Shown here: positions 7,413 through 17,010 of the stretch, piece after piece
Layout of the letters: each line of letters opens with the position of its first letter
How positions within the stretch are numbered: position 1 is the stretch's first letter
NCBI GenBank assembly: GCA_903870145.1
Contig: CAIQBO010000058.1
Location: 1-56,369 of the forward strand
Direction: 5' to 3'
DNA: 56,369 nt
Source of the DNA: an uncultured Burkholderiales bacterium
Lineage (GTDB): Bacteria; Pseudomonadota; Gammaproteobacteria; Burkholderiales; Burkholderiaceae_C
Program-made: the position numbers and the translations under genes
Notes under the pieces: model-generated
Told to the model about the DNA's origin: nothing
Seen by the model: the letters and a program-made list of their open reading frames with translations, nothing else
Databases searched by the model: none

Positions 7413-10400
7413 ATGCAACTCCCGCCACTGAGCCTTGGCAAGCGCTACACCCTGCCCCGCCCCCTGGGATCGGCCGATGCCGTGCTCTTAGCGCAACTGG
7501 GCGAGAGAGAAAAAGCAGCAGGCCGTTTGACGGCGGTGGTCACGACCGATGCCAGCGACGCGCAGCGCTTGATCGATGAAATTGCCTTTTTTGCGCCTTC
7601 GCTGCGCTGCGCGGTATTCCCTGATTGGGAAACCTTGCCCTACGACACGTTCTCGCCTCATCAAGATTTGATCAGTGAGCGGCTGGCCACCTTGTGGCGC
7701 ATCAGTCAAAGAAGTCAAGAGCAAGGTGTCGATTTGGTTTTGATGCCTGCCACAACAGCCTTGTACCGTTTGGCGCCCCCGGCCTTTTTGGCTGGCTACA
7801 CGTTTCAATTCAAAGTCAAACAGAAACTTGATGAAGCCAAATTCAAAGGGCAATTGACATTGGCGGGCTACAGCCATGTGAGTCAAGTGGTAAGCCCAGG
7901 GGAATATGCTGTTCGCGGCGGTTTGATCGATCTGTTCCCCATGGGCTCGGCCGTGCCCTACCGCGTGGATTTGTTTGACAACGAAATTGATTCGATCAGA
8001 ACTTTCGATCCTGACAGCCAGCGCAGTTTGTACCCCGTGCCCGAAGTGCGCTTGCTTCCTGGGCGTGAGTTCCCCATGGACGAAGCTGCGCGGGCCAAAT
8101 TCAGAAGCCGCTGGCGTGAATTGTTAGACGGCGACCCCACCAAAAGCCGCATCTACAAAGACATGGGCAATGGTGTGGCCACCGCTGGCATTGAGTATTA
8201 CTTGCCATTGTTTTTTGATGAAACCTCTACCGTTTTCGACTACTTGGGCGCAGGCAGTGGCAACCCCGCCACTTTGGTTTTGCATGGTGACTTGGAACCC
8301 GCTTTCCAGCATTTTTGGCAAGACACCAAGGAGCGGTACCGCTTGGTGCAGGGCGATCCGGAGCGCCCGGCCTTACCGCCCGAGGCTTTGTTTTTATCGG
8401 CCGAGCAGTTCTACAGTGGCGCCAATCAACATGCGCAATTGTCTTTGCGCCAAGGGGTAGAAGACTCCCCTGACAACGCCTTAGCCCAGCGCCTGCCTGA
8501 CTTGACCGTGCAGCGCGGCGCGCAAGAACCCTTGGCGCGCTTGCAAGCGCATTTGCGCACTTGCCCTCACCGCGTTTTGTTGCTGGCCGAAAGCGATGGG
8601 CGCCGTGAGACTTTGTTGGATTTTTTGCGTGCCAGTGGCTTAGAGCCGCCAGCGTTTGACAGTTTGCAAGAGTTCCTTGGCAGCGATGAAAAACTAGGCA
8701 TTGCCACTGCCGCATTGAACGTGGGCTTCCACTGGTTTGCTGCTGGCATTGATTTGGTCACAGAGACCGAACTCTTTGCGGCAGGCCCGAGCACCCGTCG
8801 ACGTAAAAAACAAGAGCAGGTCAGCGACGTAGAGGCCTTGATCAAAGACCTCTCGGAATTGAATGTCGGCGACCCGGTGGTGCACAACGCGCATGGCATT
8901 GGGCGCTACCGCGGCTTGGTCAATCTCGATTTGGGGGAGAAAACCCCAGATGGCTTGCCCGCCTTGCAAGAATTTTTGCACCTGGAGTACGCCGACAAAG
9001 CCACGCTGTATGTGCCCGTGAGTCAGTTGCAGTTAATTGGCCGCTACACCGGGGTCAGCGCCGACGAAGCGCCATTGCACCGATTGGGCAGCGGTCAATG
9101 GGAAAAAGCCAAACGCAAAGCGGCCGAGCAAGTGCGCGATTCTGCTGCCGAATTGCTCAATATTTATGCTCGCCGCGCAGCACGCGAAGGCCATGCGTTT
9201 CGCTACAGCCCACAAGACTATGAGGCCTTTGCCAACGACTTTGGCTTTGAAGAGACAGCCGATCAAAATGCCGCCATCCACGCCGTGATTCAAGACATGA
9301 TCAGCCCCCGCCCGATGGACCGCTTGGTCTGCGGCGATGTGGGTTTTGGCAAAACCGAAGTGGCATTGCGCGCCACATTTGTGGCCGTGACCGGAGGCAA
9401 ACAAGTGGCCATTTTGGCCCCCACCACCTTGCTGGCCGAGCAACATTTTCAAACACTCAAAGACCGGTTTGCCAAATGGCCCGTCAAAGTGGCCGAAGTC
9501 TCGCGTTTTCGTTCAGGCAAAGAAATCACCGCAGCCATGAAAGGCATTGCCGATGGCACGGTGGACATCGTGGTGGGCACGCACAAATTGCTCAGCGAAT
9601 CTACGCATTTTAAAAATTTAGGCTTACTGGTGATTGACGAGGAGCACCGCTTTGGCGTGCGCCACAAAGAAGCCATGAAGGCCTTGCGCGCCGAGGTTGA
9701 CGTGCTAACCCTGACGGCCACCCCCATACCACGCACCTTGGGCATGGCCTTGGAAGGCCTGCGAGATTTGAGCGTGATTGCCACCGCACCGCAGCGGCGC
9801 TTGGCCATCAAAACTTTTGTGCGCAATGAAGGCATTGGCGTGATACGCGAAGCGGTACTGCGTGAATTAAAACGCGGCGGGCAGGTTTACTTTTTGCACA
9901 ACGAAGTTGAAACCATTGAAAACCGCAAACAAAAACTCGAAGAACTCTTGCCAGAAGCCCGCATTGCGGTGGCCCACGGACAATTGCCCGAGCGCGAGTT
10001 AGAACGCATCATGCGCGACTTTGTGGCCCAGCGCTACAACCTGCTGCTGTGCTCGACCATCATTGAAACCGGCATCGATGTGCCCACGGCCAACACCATT
10101 GTGATCTCGCGCGCCGACAAATTTGGTCTAGCCCAGTTGCACCAACTGCGCGGACGTGTGGGCAGAAGCCACCACCAAGCCTATGCTTACCTGATGGTGC
10201 CTGAAATTGACGGCCTGACCAAGCACGCAGCGCAGCGTTTAGATGCAATTCAGCAAATGGAAGAGCTCGGAAGTGGCTTTTATTTGGCCATGCACGATTT
10301 GGAAATTCGCGGTGCAGGCGAAGTCTTGGGTGAGAGCCAAAGCGGCAACATGCTTGAGATTGGGTTTCAGCTCTACAACGAAATGTTAAATGAAGCTGTG

Positions 10401-10907
10401 CGCTGCTTGAAGGCCGGCAAAGAGCCCGATCTTCTGAGCCCCTTGTCAGCCACCACCGACATCAATTTACACGCGCCAGCCTTGCTGCCAAGCGACTACT
10501 GCGGTGATGTGCATTTGCGCCTGTCGTTTTACAAAAAGCTGGCAACAGCCAAAACCCCAGATCAAATCGATGGCTTGCTCGAAGAAATTGTGGACCGCTT
10601 TGGCAAACTGCCACCGCAAGCGCAGACCCTGATCGACGTGCACCGCTTGCGCGTGTTGAGTCAACCCTATGGCGTGGTCAAAGTTGACGCAGCACCCAGC
10701 GTGATACAGATCAGCTTTCGAGCCAACCCACCCGTTGAGCCCATGAAAATCATCGAGTTGATTCAAAAAAATCGCCACATTCAATTGGCTGGCAATGACA
10801 AATTGCGAATCGAGCGCGAGTTGCCTGACGCTAAGGCCAGGGCGCAAATGGTGCGCGATGTTTTGCGCTCCTTGGGCCAACCCAAAATTGAAACCATACC
10901 GGCTTGA
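7413..10907 (+). CDS. mfd: Transcription-repair coupling factor Mfd
   Basis: A 1164-residue protein of typical length. It has an N-terminal UvrB-like module that recruits UvrA, then an RNA-polymerase-interacting domain beginning near residue 485 (VGDPVVHNAHGIGRYRGL). The superfamily 2 translocase has Walker A GDVGFGKTEVALRA near residue 641 and DEEHRFG near 742, with a TATPIPRT motif shortly after and the LHQLRGRVGRS segment near residue 908. A C-terminal D7 domain closes the protein. Mfd removes stalled RNA polymerase from lesions and delivers UvrABC. serB follows 19 bases later on the same strand. Confidence 0.98.
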   Translation: MQLPPLSLGKRYTLPRPLGSADAVLLAQLGEREKAAGRLTAVVTTDASDAQRLIDEIAFFAPSLRCAVFPDWETLPYDTFSPHQDLISERLATLWRISQRSQEQGVDLVLMPATTALYRLAPPAFLAGYTFQFKVKQKLDEAKFKGQLTLAGYSHVSQVVSPGEYAVRGGLIDLFPMGSAVPYRVDLFDNEIDSIRTFDPDSQRSLYPVPEVRLLPGREFPMDEAARAKFRSRWRELLDGDPTKSRIYKDMGNGVATAGIEYYLPLFFDETSTVFDYLGAGSGNPATLVLHGDLEPAFQHFWQDTKERYRLVQGDPERPALPPEALFLSAEQFYSGANQHAQLSLRQGVEDSPDNALAQRLPDLTVQRGAQEPLARLQAHLRTCPHRVLLLAESDGRRETLLDFLRASGLEPPAFDSLQEFLGSDEKLGIATAALNVGFHWFAAGIDLVTETELFAAGPSTRRRKKQEQVSDVEALIKDLSELNVGDPVVHNAHGIGRYRGLVNLDLGEKTPDGLPALQEFLHLEYADKATLYVPVSQLQLIGRYTGVSADEAPLHRLGSGQWEKAKRKAAEQVRDSAAELLNIYARRAAREGHAFRYSPQDYEAFANDFGFEETADQNAAIHAVIQDMISPRPMDRLVCGDVGFGKTEVALRATFVAVTGGKQVAILAPTTLLAEQHFQTLKDRFAKWPVKVAEVSRFRSGKEITAAMKGIADGTVDIVVGTHKLLSESTHFKNLGLLVIDEEHRFGVRHKEAMKALRAEVDVLTLTATPIPRTLGMALEGLRDLSVIATAPQRRLAIKTFVRNEGIGVIREAVLRELKRGGQVYFLHNEVETIENRKQKLEELLPEARIAVAHGQLPERELERIMRDFVAQRYNLLLCSTIIETGIDVPTANTIVISRADKFGLAQLHQLRGRVGRSHHQAYAYLMVPEIDGLTKHAAQRLDAIQQMEELGSGFYLAMHDLEIRGAGEVLGESQSGNMLEIGFQLYNEMLNEAVRCLKAGKEPDLLSPLSATTDINLHAPALLPSDYCGDVHLRLSFYKKLATAKTPDQIDGLLEEIVDRFGKLPPQAQTLIDVHRLRVLSQPYGVVKVDAAPSVIQISFRANPPVEPMKIIELIQKNRHIQLAGNDKLRIERELPDAKARAQMVRDVLRSLGQPKIETIPA

Positions 10908-10926
10908 CTTGGTTCTTGGACTGAAC

Positions 10927-11634
10927 ATGACTTTTTTCACTGCACCTGGATTGATCACGCAAGGCTTTGCACCACCATTGAAACTGAATGATTTCAAATT
11001 GATCGCGTTTGACATGGACTCAACCCTGATCAACATTGAATGCGTTGACGAAATTGCAGACGCCGCAGGTCGCAAACCCGAAGTGGCTGCCATCACAGAA
11101 GCGGCAATGCGAGGTGAGATTGCCGACTACAAAGAAAGTTTGCGCCAACGTGTGGCCTTGCTCAAAGGGGTCAGCCTCGCGCACCTCGAGCAGGTCTTTC
11201 AACACCGCTTGCAACTGAACCCTGGAGCGCAGCGTTTGGTTGAAGTTTGCAAAGCATCGGGCATGAAGGTCTTGCTGGTTTCGGGGGGGTTTACCTATTT
11301 CACCGACCGCGTGCGTGACCGCTTAGGAATCGATTGGACACGCTCGAATGTGTTGGAAATTTCGGAGGGCTTGCTGACCGGACGCATGCTCGATCAAGCT
11401 TGGGGCGACATTTGCGATGGCGAAGAAAAACGCAAAATGCTGCTGCACACTTGCGCGCAAATGGGCATTGACCCCAAGAAAGCCATTGCCATGGGAGACG
11501 GCGCCAATGACTTGCCCATGATGGGCGTTGCAGGACTTTCAGTGGCCTACCACGCCAAGCCCAAGGTGCGCGAGCAAGCCATGGTGGCCATTGATCAAGG
11601 CGGTTTAGACCGCCTGCTGGAAGTTCTGCTCTGA
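10927..11634 (+). CDS. serB: Phosphoserine phosphatase
   Basis: A 235-residue HAD-family enzyme. The nucleophile motif is AFDMDSTLINIECVDEIAD (near residues 30-48), motif II is VSGGFTYF, and motif III/IV is AMGDGANDLPMM. This is the SerB pattern; SerB removes phosphate from 3-phosphoserine in the last step of serine synthesis. The ATG at 10927 is chosen because it lies just after mfd and gives a normal short SerB; a longer in-frame reading would run back into mfd. It lacks the N-terminal ACT domain found in E. coli SerB, as in many Burkholderiales. Confidence 0.94.
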   Translation: MTFFTAPGLITQGFAPPLKLNDFKLIAFDMDSTLINIECVDEIADAAGRKPEVAAITEAAMRGEIADYKESLRQRVALLKGVSLAHLEQVFQHRLQLNPGAQRLVEVCKASGMKVLLVSGGFTYFTDRVRDRLGIDWTRSNVLEISEGLLTGRMLDQAWGDICDGEEKRKMLLHTCAQMGIDPKKAIAMGDGANDLPMMGVAGLSVAYHAKPKVREQAMVAIDQGGLDRLLEVLL

Positions 11635-11657
11635 TTCAGGCTTCGAAGTGGTGGCCT

Positions 11658-13250
11658 TCAAATTCGACGCACTTTGGACTCCCCTGCCTCCACCACAAAA
11701 CTGGCCAAGGTTTCAATTTTCGTGTCCTTGCGGCGCACATCGTCGACCACACGCAATTGGGTTTTGACTTGTTGGGGGGTGAACTCCACCACACCATAGC
11801 CATTGTGATCACTGTCGGCAAAAATGAAGTGCGGATTCTCAGCCAGCCGTGCCGCCAGTTTCTTGTCCCCTCCTGAGCGTGCGGTGATACCGGCGCCGCA
11901 GAATTCCACGCCCACTGCCGGCGAATCGATTCGATCAGGATTGGCATGCACATGGCCTACCCAATTTTCATGCACATCACCGCCAAACAAAACAGGGTTT
12001 GCCAGTGCATGATCTTGCATCGACTGCGTCATGCGCGAGCGGGCTGCGGTATAGCCGTCCCAGCCATCGTTCCAAAGCAATTGGCCTTGGCCCTGTTTGA
12101 AATCCCGGCGGCCAAAAATAGTTTGTTGCCCCAAGACATTCCAAGTTCGCGCACTGCTTTTGGCTTGCGCGAAGGCCTGATCAAGCCACTGCTCTTGCGC
12201 TGCGCCCAAGAGCGTTCGCTGCGGGTCTGTCCACGCAGCACAGTTTTCAGGATTGACCCAACTCGAGCCATAAGTGCCGCCTCTGTTGCAGACTTGTCGA
12301 TCACGGTATTGCCGATCGTCGAGCATGTAAATGTTGGCCAACCGGCCAAACGGCACTTGGCCGTAGATACGCATTTCCGCGCCTGTGGACATGCCCGCTA
12401 AAGAGCGCGTCAACACACTGGCGCGCAGGGGCATGTGCTCATAGTAGGCTTGGTAGGCGGCCGCCCTTTGTGCAGAAAAATCTACGCTGATGTTGCCGCT
12501 TTGCCCTCTGACCAAACCCGCATAGTCATTCGAGACCTCATGGTCGTCCCAGGTCACCAGCCAAGGGCAATGGGCATGCATGGCCTGCAAATCCATTTCG
12601 CTTTTATTCAAAGCGTAGCGCCGACGGTAGTCTTCCAGCGTGACGACCCAACCGCCCGTGGGCACGCGCACGGCTTTGACCGCATTGGGGTACTCGTAAA
12701 TGTAATCACCTAAAAACAAAACCAGGTCCAAGTTTTCTTGGCGCATGTGCCGATAAGCGCTGAAGTAGCCGTGTTCCCAGCGCTGGCAAGATGCGTAGGC
12801 TAGGCGCAGTTTGTTGCTCTGCGCCTCGGGGTGTGGAAAGGTGCGCGTGCGGCCTACAGAGCTGTGCGCATCACCCAAACGAAAACGATAAAAAAACCAA
12901 TGGTCGCTGGGCAAGTTCTGCAACTCCAAATGCACCGAATGCGCCAATTCTGGCAAGGCCAGTACTTGCCCTGTGCGCACATTTTTTTTGAAATTTTCGT
13001 CGTCAGAAATTTCCCAATGAACAGAGACGGGGTCTTGCGCAAAATGAATATTGCCAGCCAATGGGTCTGGCATCAATCGAGTCCACAGCACCACCGAATT
13101 GTGATTCGGGGAGCCACTGGCCACGCCCAAACTGAAAGGATTGTGTTTGAGCGAATTTTGCGACCATGCGGAACTCGATTGTGTCCATGGCGCTGCCGCG
13201 GCCAAGGCCCAATGCAGCAGTTGCCGGCGCGAGGCGGTCTGCACAGACAT
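11658..13250 (-). CDS. PhoD-like alkaline phosphatase/phosphodiesterase, Tat-exported
   Basis: A 530-residue protein with a twin-arginine type signal near the N-terminus (MSVQTASRRQLLHWALAAAA). This argues for the ATG at 13250 over an upstream in-frame start inside the neighbouring gene. PhoD_N-like sequence follows (FSLGVASGSPNHNSVVLWTR), then metal-ligand motifs GDYIYEYPN, TWDDHEVSNDYAG and FGGDVHENWVGHVH. PhoD enzymes are Ca/Fe-dependent periplasmic phosphatases or phosphodiesterases releasing phosphate from organic esters. No Pho box was identified. It follows the aminotransferase gene on the same strand and is convergent with serB. Confidence 0.9.
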   Translation of the reverse strand: MSVQTASRRQLLHWALAAAAPWTQSSSAWSQNSLKHNPFSLGVASGSPNHNSVVLWTRLMPDPLAGNIHFAQDPVSVHWEISDDENFKKNVRTGQVLALPELAHSVHLELQNLPSDHWFFYRFRLGDAHSSVGRTRTFPHPEAQSNKLRLAYASCQRWEHGYFSAYRHMRQENLDLVLFLGDYIYEYPNAVKAVRVPTGGWVVTLEDYRRRYALNKSEMDLQAMHAHCPWLVTWDDHEVSNDYAGLVRGQSGNISVDFSAQRAAAYQAYYEHMPLRASVLTRSLAGMSTGAEMRIYGQVPFGRLANIYMLDDRQYRDRQVCNRGGTYGSSWVNPENCAAWTDPQRTLLGAAQEQWLDQAFAQAKSSARTWNVLGQQTIFGRRDFKQGQGQLLWNDGWDGYTAARSRMTQSMQDHALANPVLFGGDVHENWVGHVHANPDRIDSPAVGVEFCGAGITARSGGDKKLAARLAENPHFIFADSDHNGYGVVEFTPQQVKTQLRVVDDVRRKDTKIETLASFVVEAGESKVRRI

Positions 13251-13290
13251 GCGCAACGTTATGACTTTGAAACTGCTGTGCACATGGGTT

Positions 13291-14490
13291 TTAACCCAAG
13301 GCCTGCGCCAATCTTGAGACACCTTCCAGGATTTTTTCTTCACCCACAGTGGCAAAACTCAAGCGCAAAGTGGCAGGGTCAGAGTCGGCGCAAAAGAAAG
13401 GCGCTCCGGGCACAAAAGCCACGCCTTTTTCAATCGCCATTTTGGCAAAGACATTGCCATCTTTGACCTTGCCATGTGCGCCCGTCAGGCGCGCCCAAAT
13501 GAACAAGCCCCCTTGAGGCTGAACAAAGGCCAGCGCGTCGCCTAAGTTTTGACGCAGAGCGTCTGACATGGTCTGCGCTCTGGCCGCATAGACTTTGCGC
13601 ACTTTTGCCAAAGTCTCTGGCATGCGCCCTGAGGATAAATATTGCGCGGCAGTGGCCTGTGCAAATGTGCTGGTGTGGGCATCGCTGAACTGCTTGCACA
13701 TGACAGCATGGCTGAGCAACTGAGGTGGGGCCACCATCCAGCCCACACGCAGGCCAGGGCTTAAAACTTTAGACAATGAGCCGCAATGCACCAAGCAATC
13801 ACGACTGCCAGGCACTTGCGCACTCATGGCCAACAAACTGGGGGGTGGGGCTTGGCCAAAATACAAGTCTCCGTAAGGATCGTCTTCCACAATCAGGGTC
13901 TGGTATTGCACGGCCAATTCCAAAATTCGCTTGCGCCGCTCTGCACTCAAAAGTGCGCCCGTGGGGTTGCCAAAAGTGGGGATGATGTACACAAATTTGG
14001 GTCGGTGCTCGACGATCAATTTTTCCAAAGCATCGGTTTGAACCCCATGCGCATCCACAGGCGCAGAAATTAAGTTGGCCCCATACAAGCGAAAGCATTG
14101 GATGGTGGCCAAAAAAGTAGGCCCTTCGACGATCACTTTGTCGCCAGGGCCGATCATGGTCTTGCCCATCAAATCCAGCGCTTGCTGGCTGCCGGTGGTC
14201 ACAATCAATTGATCAGCGCTCAGGTCCTTCACGCCTTTCTCGGTCATGAATTGGGCAAGTTGTTCGCGCAAGGGGCCATGGCCCTCGGTGGCGCCATATT
14301 GTAAAGCTGCGCCCGGGTCTTGGCTCAAGGCTTGGTCTGCGGCTTGGCGGATGCCCTGCACATCGAACAAAGCGCTGTCGGGAAAGCCGCCCGCAAAACT
14401 GATGATGCCGGGCTTTCCCAGTAACTTGAAGAGTTCACGAATGGCTGAAGTTTCAACATTGTTCAGGCGGTCGGCAAATTGCAAGTTCAT
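13291..14490 (-). CDS. PLP-dependent aminotransferase, class I/II (2-aminoadipate type)
   Basis: A 399-residue fold-type I aminotransferase. The N-terminus MNLQFADRLNNVETSAIREL and GKPGIISFAGGFPDSALF resemble the LysN/MocR-like 2-aminoadipate transaminase group. The PLP lysine lies in CGSLSKVLSPGLRVGW; NPTGALLS and EDDPYGDLYF carry the asparagine and aspartate cofactor contacts. There is no N-terminal HTH, so it is an enzyme rather than a MocR regulator. The likely reaction is transamination of aromatic or long-chain amino acids with 2-oxoglutarate; the exact substrate is not readable from sequence. Confidence 0.9.
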   Translation of the reverse strand: MNLQFADRLNNVETSAIRELFKLLGKPGIISFAGGFPDSALFDVQGIRQAADQALSQDPGAALQYGATEGHGPLREQLAQFMTEKGVKDLSADQLIVTTGSQQALDLMGKTMIGPGDKVIVEGPTFLATIQCFRLYGANLISAPVDAHGVQTDALEKLIVEHRPKFVYIIPTFGNPTGALLSAERRKRILELAVQYQTLIVEDDPYGDLYFGQAPPPSLLAMSAQVPGSRDCLVHCGSLSKVLSPGLRVGWMVAPPQLLSHAVMCKQFSDAHTSTFAQATAAQYLSSGRMPETLAKVRKVYAARAQTMSDALRQNLGDALAFVQPQGGLFIWARLTGAHGKVKDGNVFAKMAIEKGVAFVPGAPFFCADSDPATLRLSFATVGEEKILEGVSRLAQALG

Positions 14491-14574
14491 GGGGTTTCTT
14501 TCTCGGATCTGAATTCATGTATTGTCGCTATTCTGACCTGAATTTAATTTGCATCACCTTCCTTTTGCATTCAC

Positions 14575-15210
14575 ATGACTCCTGACCAAACTGAAAGCTT
14601 TTTCAAAACCCTGCAAGCGGCCAACCCACAGCCCAATACGGAGCTGGTCTACACCTCAGTTTTTGAGTTGTTGGCAGCCGTTTTGCTTTCAGCCCAAGCC
14701 ACCGATGTGAGCGTGAACAAAGCCACACTTCAATTGTTTCCAGTGGCCAATACGCCCGAAAAAATATTGGCCCTGGGCCTGGAGGGATTGGAGTTTTACA
14801 TCAAATCGATTGGCTTGTACCGCAGCAAAGCACGCCATTTGATGGCCACCTGCCAGATTTTGAAGGACCAACATGGCTCGGTGGTTCCACGCACTCGCGA
14901 GGCCCTGCAGGCTTTGCCTGGGGTGGGCCGCAAAACAGCCAACGTGGTGCTCAACGTGGCTTTTGGCGAGCCCACCATGGCAGTGGACACGCACATTTTC
15001 AGGGTTGGCAATCGCACAGGCTTGGCACCGGGCAAAACGCCCTATGACGTGGAAATGGGCTTATTGAAACGCATTCCCGCAGCCTATTTGGTCGATGCCC
15101 ACCATTGGCTGATATTGCACGGCCGCTACGTTTGCCAAGCGCGCAAACCACAGTGCGAGAAATGCGCTGTGAGTGCGTTTTGTGACTTCAAGCAAATGGG
15201 AACTTCATAA
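14575..15210 (+). CDS. nth: Endonuclease III (DNA glycosylase/AP lyase)
   Basis: A 211-residue protein of family length. The helix-hairpin-helix LPGVGRKTANVVLN carries the catalytic lysine, and AVDTHIFRVGNR carries the catalytic aspartate. The C-terminal 4Fe-4S loop is Cys-x6-Cys-x2-Cys-x5-Cys (CQARKPQCEKCAVSAFC). Nth excises oxidised pyrimidines in base excision repair. It stands alone, divergent from the aminotransferase gene and convergent with the ABC transporter operon. Confidence 0.97.
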   Translation: MTPDQTESFFKTLQAANPQPNTELVYTSVFELLAAVLLSAQATDVSVNKATLQLFPVANTPEKILALGLEGLEFYIKSIGLYRSKARHLMATCQILKDQHGSVVPRTREALQALPGVGRKTANVVLNVAFGEPTMAVDTHIFRVGNRTGLAPGKTPYDVEMGLLKRIPAAYLVDAHHWLILHGRYVCQARKPQCEKCAVSAFCDFKQMGTS

Positions 15211-15276
15211 TTTACGGGTCTTGCTCGAATGCTCTGCACAATGAGCGCGCCTTGCACCTTCGCCAAGGAGTTGCGA

Positions 15277-16095
15277 TTAGACGATCGGAAGACCCGCTGC
15301 AGCGTGCGCTTCCACGCGAATCGAACCTAAAATTTCTCGCTTGAGTTCCATAAAGTGGGGGCTCGTGAGCATGTCAAGCGTGCGCGGTCGCGGCAGGTTA
15401 ACAGTCCGCTCTAACTTAATCGAGCCAGGCCGGGAAGTCATCACATACACGCGATCGCCAAGGAAAATGGCCTCGTCAACGTCGTGCGTGATGAAGAGCG
15501 CCGCGCGTGGACTTGTCTGCCACAGCGCAAGCAGCCACTCCTGCATCGTAGAGCGCGTCTGCGCGTCTAGCGCTCCAAATGGCTCATCCATTAAAAGCAC
15601 TTCCGGTGTGTTCATCAGCACACGCGCGATTGCAACCCTTTGCTTCATCCCGCCCGATAATTCATGAGGATAGTGTTGCTCAAATCCTCGTAGCCCGACG
15701 ATGCCGATAAACTGATCTGCGAGGGCTTCGTATGCTTCACGGGGTTGGTTGCGAATTTTGGGACCATACACGATGTTCTCGTAAATCGACAACCAAGGAA
15801 ACAAAGCTTGCTCCTGGAAAACGACGCCGCGGTCAGGTCCCGGACCTGTCACAACTTTGCCATCAACCAATACAGAGCCTGCACTGGCCTGCTCAAATCC
15901 AGCGACTACGCGCAAAACAGTTGACTTGCCACAACCAGAAGGCCCCAGCAAACAGACAATCTCTTGCGGCCCAATGGTCAGAGAGACGTCTGACAACGCC
16001 ACGGTATGCTTAGCTGAACCGGGTTCTGCAAACATTTTTGAAAGCCGGCGAACTTCGACTTTCGGTGTGTTTGGATGTGGGGTGTGCTGCGTCAT
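15277..16095 (-). CDS. ABC transporter ATP-binding protein, nitrate/sulfonate/taurine type
   Basis: A 272-residue ATPase. Walker A is LLGPSGCGKSTVLR, the signature is HELSGGMKQRVAIARVL, and Walker B is VLLMDEPFGALDAQTRS, with an ITHDVDEAIFLGDRV switch. The sequence style (PGPDRGVVFQEQALFPWLSIYENI) is that of SsuB/TauB/NrtD. It is the third gene of a leftward operon: binding protein (broken), permease, ATPase. It should energise the permease at the inner membrane. The true substrate is unknown; a sulfonate, taurine or thiamine-precursor-like ligand is possible. The gene itself is intact. Confidence 0.92.
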   Translation of the reverse strand: MTQHTPHPNTPKVEVRRLSKMFAEPGSAKHTVALSDVSLTIGPQEIVCLLGPSGCGKSTVLRVVAGFEQASAGSVLVDGKVVTGPGPDRGVVFQEQALFPWLSIYENIVYGPKIRNQPREAYEALADQFIGIVGLRGFEQHYPHELSGGMKQRVAIARVLMNTPEVLLMDEPFGALDAQTRSTMQEWLLALWQTSPRAALFITHDVDEAIFLGDRVYVMTSRPGSIKLERTVNLPRPRTLDMLTSPHFMELKREILGSIRVEAHAAAGLPIV

Positions 16096-16140
16096 GCGAC
16101 CACTCTTATATTTGGTTAGGAGAATTTAAAAAAATTCTAA

Positions 16141-17010
16141 TCAGCGAAAGAGGGTTGGCGACCAGCGCAGTGCACGCCTGAAACTGTAAACAATCAACCG
16201 GTCCGAGGTGTAACCGATCAGTCCAATGAGCAGCATGCAGACAATGATCAGGTCGACTCGGAAAAGTTCCCGCGCGTCAGCTATCGCCGATCCGAGCCCA
16301 GTTCCCACGCCAGTCATTTCACCAACGACCAGACAGACCCAAGCAAAGCCCAAGCCAATGCGCAGTCCAGCAAGAATTGAGGGTAAAGCAGCCGGTAGCA
16401 AGATCCGGTGGAACAGCTGCCTGCGGCGAGTGCCTAGCATCTCGGCTGCTTCAATCAGCCGCCGATCTACGAGCTTCACACCAGTCACTGTATTGATGAG
16501 GACAGGAAAGAAAGCACCCAGGAAAATTAAAAACAGCGTTGCGCGATGTCCGAGACCAAACCACATGATGGACAGCGGCAACCACGCTGTGATCGGAATG
16601 GGCCGAATCACCTGCAGTATCGGATCAACAAAGCGCTCTATTGTTCGGCTCATACCAAGCACCAGCCCAAGCGATACACCGGCCAGTACGGCCAGCAAAA
16701 AGCCCTGTGCTACGCGCAGTGTACTTACCCAAGCGTGCTTTATAAAGCTACCAGAAAACGCATAGGCCCCCGGCGAGTCCGAATTCCCCAGTACGAAATC
16801 AAAAGCTGTCTCAGCCACTTTGACTGGCGAAGGCATCATGCGTGGGGGCAGATAGCCGCTGACCGCCGCCAACTGCCACACCAAAATAAGCACGGCGGGC
16901 AGCGCAAGCGCATGCAACACGAGGCCCGCCCTAAGGAAGATTGAATGCAAAAAAGTCACCTGCCCAGGCGCGGATGGCGCTGAGGCATTGACCCCATGCT
17001 CTACTTGCAT
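16141..17010 (-). CDS. ABC transporter permease, SsuC/TauC family
   Basis: A 289-residue protein with about six hydrophobic segments and the EAA coupling loop EAAEMLGTRRRQLFHRILLP, which contacts the ATPase. The pattern IRPIPITAWLPLSIMWFGLG is typical of the nitrate/sulfonate/taurine permease family. The ATG at 17010 overlaps the last codons of the binding-protein gene by ten bases, showing an operon. The cytoplasmic N-terminus (MQVEHGVNASAPSAPGQ) is unusually long before the first membrane segment. It is intact, but without a working receptor from this operon its function is doubtful. Confidence 0.9.
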   Translation of the reverse strand: MQVEHGVNASAPSAPGQVTFLHSIFLRAGLVLHALALPAVLILVWQLAAVSGYLPPRMMPSPVKVAETAFDFVLGNSDSPGAYAFSGSFIKHAWVSTLRVAQGFLLAVLAGVSLGLVLGMSRTIERFVDPILQVIRPIPITAWLPLSIMWFGLGHRATLFLIFLGAFFPVLINTVTGVKLVDRRLIEAAEMLGTRRRQLFHRILLPAALPSILAGLRIGLGFAWVCLVVGEMTGVGTGLGSAIADARELFRVDLIIVCMLLIGLIGYTSDRLIVYSFRRALRWSPTLFR